Made by a program: the position numbers and the translations under genes. This document shows, in pieces, positions 60,396 through 64,000 of a stretch of DNA of 64,000 nt. Source of the stretch: Plotosus lineatus (Eukaryota; Chordata; Actinopteri; Siluriformes; Plotosidae); contig CM045750.1 of assembly GCA_024760905.1 (NCBI GenBank), forward strand, positions 13,614,419 to 13,678,418. Direction: 5' to 3'. Below the pieces are notes generated by a model, which saw only the letters and a program-made list of their open reading frames with translations, was not told the DNA's origin and made no database searches. How positions within the stretch are numbered: position 1 is the first letter of the stretch; every line of letters begins with the position of its first letter.

Positions 60396-60858
60396 TTGTG
60401 AGGATGGAAAAACAGAGTACTGGATTTGAATGGGATTCTATTTTATACATATTTTATATCTAGTTGTAGTTTTACCCAATCATTTCTAATAACTGGTCAT
60501 TTTTGACTGGGAACTCCAGTGGTGTAAACCAGTTCAATAAAGCTCACAGAACTTAATCAAATTTCTCAAAATAATTTCAGTCATAAAAAAAACTTTGTGT
60601 GTGAATAAAGTCATGGAATTTTATAACGCACAATTAATTAATAGTCCCCCCTTAATTCTGGAGGAAAAACCTGTAAAGTGGTTAGCTCTGATTATGGAGG
60701 TTCCCCCTTGTGCCATCAACATGGCTAGCCCACCGAGACATGGACTCCACAGGAACACTGAAGGCGTGCTGTGGCATTCAGGCCCAATATGCCAGCAGCA
60801 GATTCTTTAAATCCTGTATTTTGAGTGGGTGCCTTGATAGAATTCATCATCACACATA
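60396..60858. other. Unrecognised; repeat-like patch at 60700-60800
   Basis: CCACCGAGACATGGACTCCA and GGCGTGCTGTGGCATTCAGG read like a multicopy fish repeat, but I cannot name the family. Confidence 0.4.
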
Positions 60859-61159
60859 CACTGCTGTCCATAATTATTAGCACCCCTGGTTAAAATTTGT
60901 TTTTTTAGCTTCTAATAAATTCAGTTTTTAAAATAATATAATACCACAATGAAAAAAATGAGGAAAATCCAATCTTTCATTGAAGTGCATTTATCCAGTG
61001 GGGGAAAAAAATCCCACAGCAGGAAATTATTCTTTTAGATCGAATAATGTATTAATTATTAGCACTTCTGATGCTAATATGCTGTACAATCCCCTTTTGT
61101 CAGCAAAACAAAAACTAATCGTCTCCTATAATGTTTTATAAGATGGGAGAATACAGAAA

Positions 61160-62155
61160 GACGGATCTTTAACCATTCCTCTCTGGACAATCTCTTTAAA
61201 TCATCCAGCAACCTGGGTTCTCTCCTCTGCACTCTCCTCATCAGCTCACTCCACAGGCTTTCAATGGGGTTGAGGTCTGAAGGTAGGTAAAATCTGTTGG
61301 GTTTTTACACCCGAGCCTCGTGGCTCATCAGGCCGGTGCTTCTCCCCGGTTTCCGTCGCGTGAAGCGACTAAGAGTTCAACTCCCCCTGGATGGGACGCT
61401 AGTCCATTGCAGGTTACCTTCCCGGTATATTTTACTGGTACCCATTTATACTGCTGGGTGAACAGAGGCACACTTGTGGTTGAGACCTTGCCCAGGAGTC
61501 TTAGCACAGTGAGGGTCTCAGTGGAATTCGAACTCAGAAAACATCCCAATCATGAGCGCAGCACCCTAACTACTACGCCACCAGCCCCGCTGAGGTCTGA
61601 AGACTGAGATGGAAATGGGAGGAGCTTGATTCTGTATCTGGTGAATCATTTCTTTGTAGTTTGGCCACTTGTTCAGGGTCATCATCTTGCTGAAAGATCC
61701 AGTGACAACACATCTTCAGCTTTCAGTCAGAGACCACCAGATTTTGATTTAAAATGTCCTGGTATTTCAAAGTGTTCATGGTTCCCATGGCCTCTGAAAG
61801 AGAAACAGGCACACGACATCACCAATCCTTCTCCATACTTCACAGTGAGCATGACGTGCCTTTCTGCGTACTCATCTTTTGTGTTCCACCTGACCCATTT
61901 AGAGTGCTTGTTGCCATAAAGCTCTAACTTGGTCTCATCTGTCCAAAGCATACGGTCCAAGTTGAAGTCCCAGTATTGGTAAACAAACTCCAGACATTTG
62001 TGTTAATGATTGTGAGTGAGAAAAAGGTTTTCTGCGCATGCCTTCCAAACAGTTTGTTGGCATGTAGTAATTATTTTCATGAAGTCATTGCCTGACTTGT
62101 GATGGTCGAAACACATCTGCGTTACTTGAATGGTGTTTTCCTTTGTCTTTCCCAT
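61160..62155 (-). pseudogene. Tc1-like transposase, degraded and split by a SINE
   Basis: It starts MGKTKENTIQVTQMCFDHHK (62155). Later it reads DRMLWTDETKLELYGNKHSK, holding the first catalytic Asp; the second Asp is in the FQQDDDPE-like segment near 61700. The third residue, in PIESLW (about 61255), is cut off from the rest because SINE C inserted at 61283-61590 between the preceding Ser-Ser-Asp-Leu and Pro-Ile-Glu. Part of the N-terminal DNA-binding region is deleted and stops occur. Inactive. Confidence 0.85.
61283..61590 (-). mobile_element. SINE family C, copy 3, inside a Tc1 transposase
   Basis: Same landmarks as the copies at 35457 and 38072. A perfect 12-bp duplication TGAGGTCTGAAG lies at 61271-61282 and 61591-61602. 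The tRNA-like head is at the right on the minus strand (TGGCGTAGTAGTTAG as A box, GTTCGAATTCC as B box). Confidence 0.94.
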
Positions 62156-62546
62156 TGTTTACGAGTGGATAAGAGAAATGGCCATTGTGTCACATGATAT
62201 TTATACCCCAGGAAAACACGAAGTGATGAATTACTTGAATATCAAATGTTCCTACGTACTTTGACCAACTTTGTAAACTAAGGTAGAAATGACAGACATA
62301 TTTCAATTACATTTATTTTCTAGGAATTGTGAGGGGTGCCAATAATTGTGGAACAGGTGATTTTATGAAAAATAATTATTTCTTAGTCCGAGATTGTTTC
62401 CCCCTTAAAATTGACTTGAGTTGAAGGTTAAACTTTTTTTTTTTACAATTTTAATTGTGAGACTAGCTTCTGCAATAAAAATATAATTTATTTCAAGGCT
62501 TTTAATGCATTTTAACCTGGGGTGCCAATAAATATTGAGGACTGTG

Positions 62547-63139
62547 TATAATTAATTGGACTGAAATTTGGGAAATTTGAAGGACAATTAAACACCTTGA
62601 ACTTATGTTCCTTAAAACATTCTAAAATATTTTTTTTGCAGTGTAGCAGAACACATTATCCTGCTAAAAGAGGCCGCTACCGTTAGAGGATACCGTTGCA
62701 ATAAAGATGTGCACTTATTCTGCAACAGTTTTAAGGTTAGTGTAAAAATAACATTCGCATAAATGCCAGGACTCAATGTTTCCAGGTCATCAGACTAGAC
62801 CACCACCTTCTATGAATCCGTTGTCTATTTCCCGAGGTGTAACCGATCACCTTCCTCTGCACACCACACCTTTTAAATAGGCTTTATCAATCCTCAGGAA
62901 CACAGTAAAATTAGGCCTATGACAAATTTTAAATTTTGAATAGTTGCAGAAATTTTGTCAAAGAATATTCATTATCATTTGGCAAAAAAAAAAATCATAA
63001 AAGTGTTATGAATGTGGCTTGTAAGGTAGGGCAGCAAGAAAAAAGCCACTTCTCAAGAAAGACTGAATCAACTCTCAGCTGATGTTTTCCAAAATGCAAC
63101 AACTATGATTTGAAAGAAAACCAATATAATTTACAATCT
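62547..63139. other. No recognisable feature
   Basis: AT-rich spacer to the right of the Tc1 element. Confidence 0.5.
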
Positions 63140-63345
63140 AAAGAAGATCACATCTACAGTAAATCCTGGGCGTGGTGGTGTACTGTTGTGGGAGTGTTTC
63201 TCTGCAGCAAGAACAGAGATGTTGTCGAGATAAAGAAAAAATATGACTGAAATAGCTGAAATACTGACTAATTGTTGGGAGAAGCATCTGCCTCATTGAC
63301 AAGTGGAGAAGGTTCACCTTCCGACATGACAGTGACCCAAAGAAA
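63140..63345 (+). pseudogene. Short Tc1-like transposase remnant
   Basis: AAGGTTCACCTTCCGACATG then ACAGTGACCCAAAG translates to a FTFRHDSDPK-like stretch, the second-Asp motif region of Tc1 transposases. No other motif is preserved. Confidence 0.4.
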
Positions 63346-63780
63346 GTGGACCCCATGTTGGTTGAAGAAAAAAATAAAAGGTTATATATTTATACATACA
63401 CACGCCTCGATCTAACACACGACAGGGGTGTACCGGTCCGACTTTGCCGACTGTTTAGTAACATTTATCATGAACAGATTTGTCTAAAGTAACAATTTAA
63501 TTACTAAAAGATTAGAAAAAAATGCTATGTATGTAAATACAACCATATTAACCAATGTAAATGTAAATCAACTGCACAAAATGGGTGAAATAACAAGGGA
63601 AAGTGTGTGTGTGTGTAGTGCTGACTGCGGTAAGCAAACTAACACACTGATGCATGCGCCAACTACCGTCTGCACTTTTCAAATAACTTGTGTCTGCACT
63701 TGCCAACCACTAAGCCAGCCTGGAAAATTTGGCCACTCCAGACTTTGTACGCAGCTTCCAATATCTGTTAAACTGTAAAA

Positions 63781-63782
<2 letters not shown>
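63346..63782. other. No recognisable feature
   Basis: AT-rich; an 83-codon frame at 63527-63778 lacks any recognisable domain. Confidence 0.5.

Positions 63783-63850
<68 letters not shown>
63783..63850. repeat. (CA)n microsatellite
   Basis: About 34 CA units. Confidence 0.97.
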
Positions 63851-63852
<2 letters not shown>

Positions 63853-64000
63853 ACAGTCCTTAAAAACTCAGAGAAATTTCTGTATACTTGTTGCTTGGGG
63901 TTAGAAGTATACCCTGTTGGTTTATTGATGATAGTACTCAAGCAATTCAGAAAATGATGAGTTATCAATTTCTCAAGTGCCCAAATACCATCATCAATAA

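Larger units (their letters stand above)
60859..62546 (-). mobile_element. Tc1-like transposon disrupted by a SINE
   Basis: Left end CACTGCTGTCCATAATTATT then AGCACCCCTGG; right end CCTGGGGTGCCAATAAATAT then TGAGGACTGTG. They are inverted and each flanked by TA. About 1.37 kb without the SINE. It carries a degraded transposase on the minus strand. Confidence 0.9.

Overview
The window is vertebrate, and almost certainly teleost, nuclear DNA. It is AT-rich, mostly non-coding, full of long CA/TA/GA microsatellites, and dominated by fish-type transposable elements: Tc1-like, pogo/Tigger-like, hAT, RTE and Rex3-like LINEs, and tRNA-derived SINEs. There are no operons, Shine-Dalgarno sites or dense ORFs, so this is not bacterial. 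The order of fish cannot be fixed from the sequence.

The only confident host coding sequence is the last coding exon of a delta-2 protocadherin, most likely pcdh18, on the minus strand at 55235-55779. It has a clear splice acceptor, and its earlier exons presumably lie at or beyond the right side of the window. A weaker candidate is a tiny terminal exon on the plus strand near 48175-48237. Unlike the flanking DNA, 52.7-55.8 kb carries no recognisable transposon.

Layout. 0.5-2.2 kb: a compound GA/TA microsatellite and a CACTCTC-type minisatellite. 2.9-6.9 kb: two SINEs, a composite Tigger-like element inside an older repeat, and an hAT MITE. 8.3-15.1 kb: CAGGGATCC-type MITEs, a second Tigger-like copy carrying an RTE insertion, and a nested SINE. 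17.5-18.6 kb: a TIR transposon and an older SINE. 21.4-27.7 kb: a MITE with RTE inside, SINEs and further Tigger-like elements. 29.2-30.7 kb: a nearly complete Tc1-like element with a broken transposase. 30.7-33.9 kb: SINE, microsatellites and the largest RTE copy. 34.3-38.4 kb: Ty3/gypsy pol remnants interrupted by SINEs. 38.6-39.2 kb: an hAT element with a perfect 8-bp target duplication. 39.8-43.98 kb: SINEs, a MITE and a Tigger-like element. 44.3-51.6 kb: degraded Tc1 and Rex3-like pieces, a GT tract, and a long purine-rich GATG minisatellite split by a nested repeat. 55.2-58.1 kb: protocadherin exon, a 30-bp minisatellite and a possible solo LTR. 58.4-64 kb: minisatellite, RTE fragment, a Tc1-like element split by a SINE inside its DDE motif, and microsatellites.

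What is most worth a second look is the mobile-element biology. One tRNA-headed SINE family occurs with two different 3' tails, both with target-site duplications. One tail matches the 3' end, and apparently part of the 5' region, of the RTE LINE in the same window. Several DNA transposons keep only a short ORF for the DNA-binding domain (Tigger helix-turn-helix, hAT BED finger) and have lost the catalytic domain. Nested insertions give a relative chronology. All family names are recognition by eye; no database search was possible.
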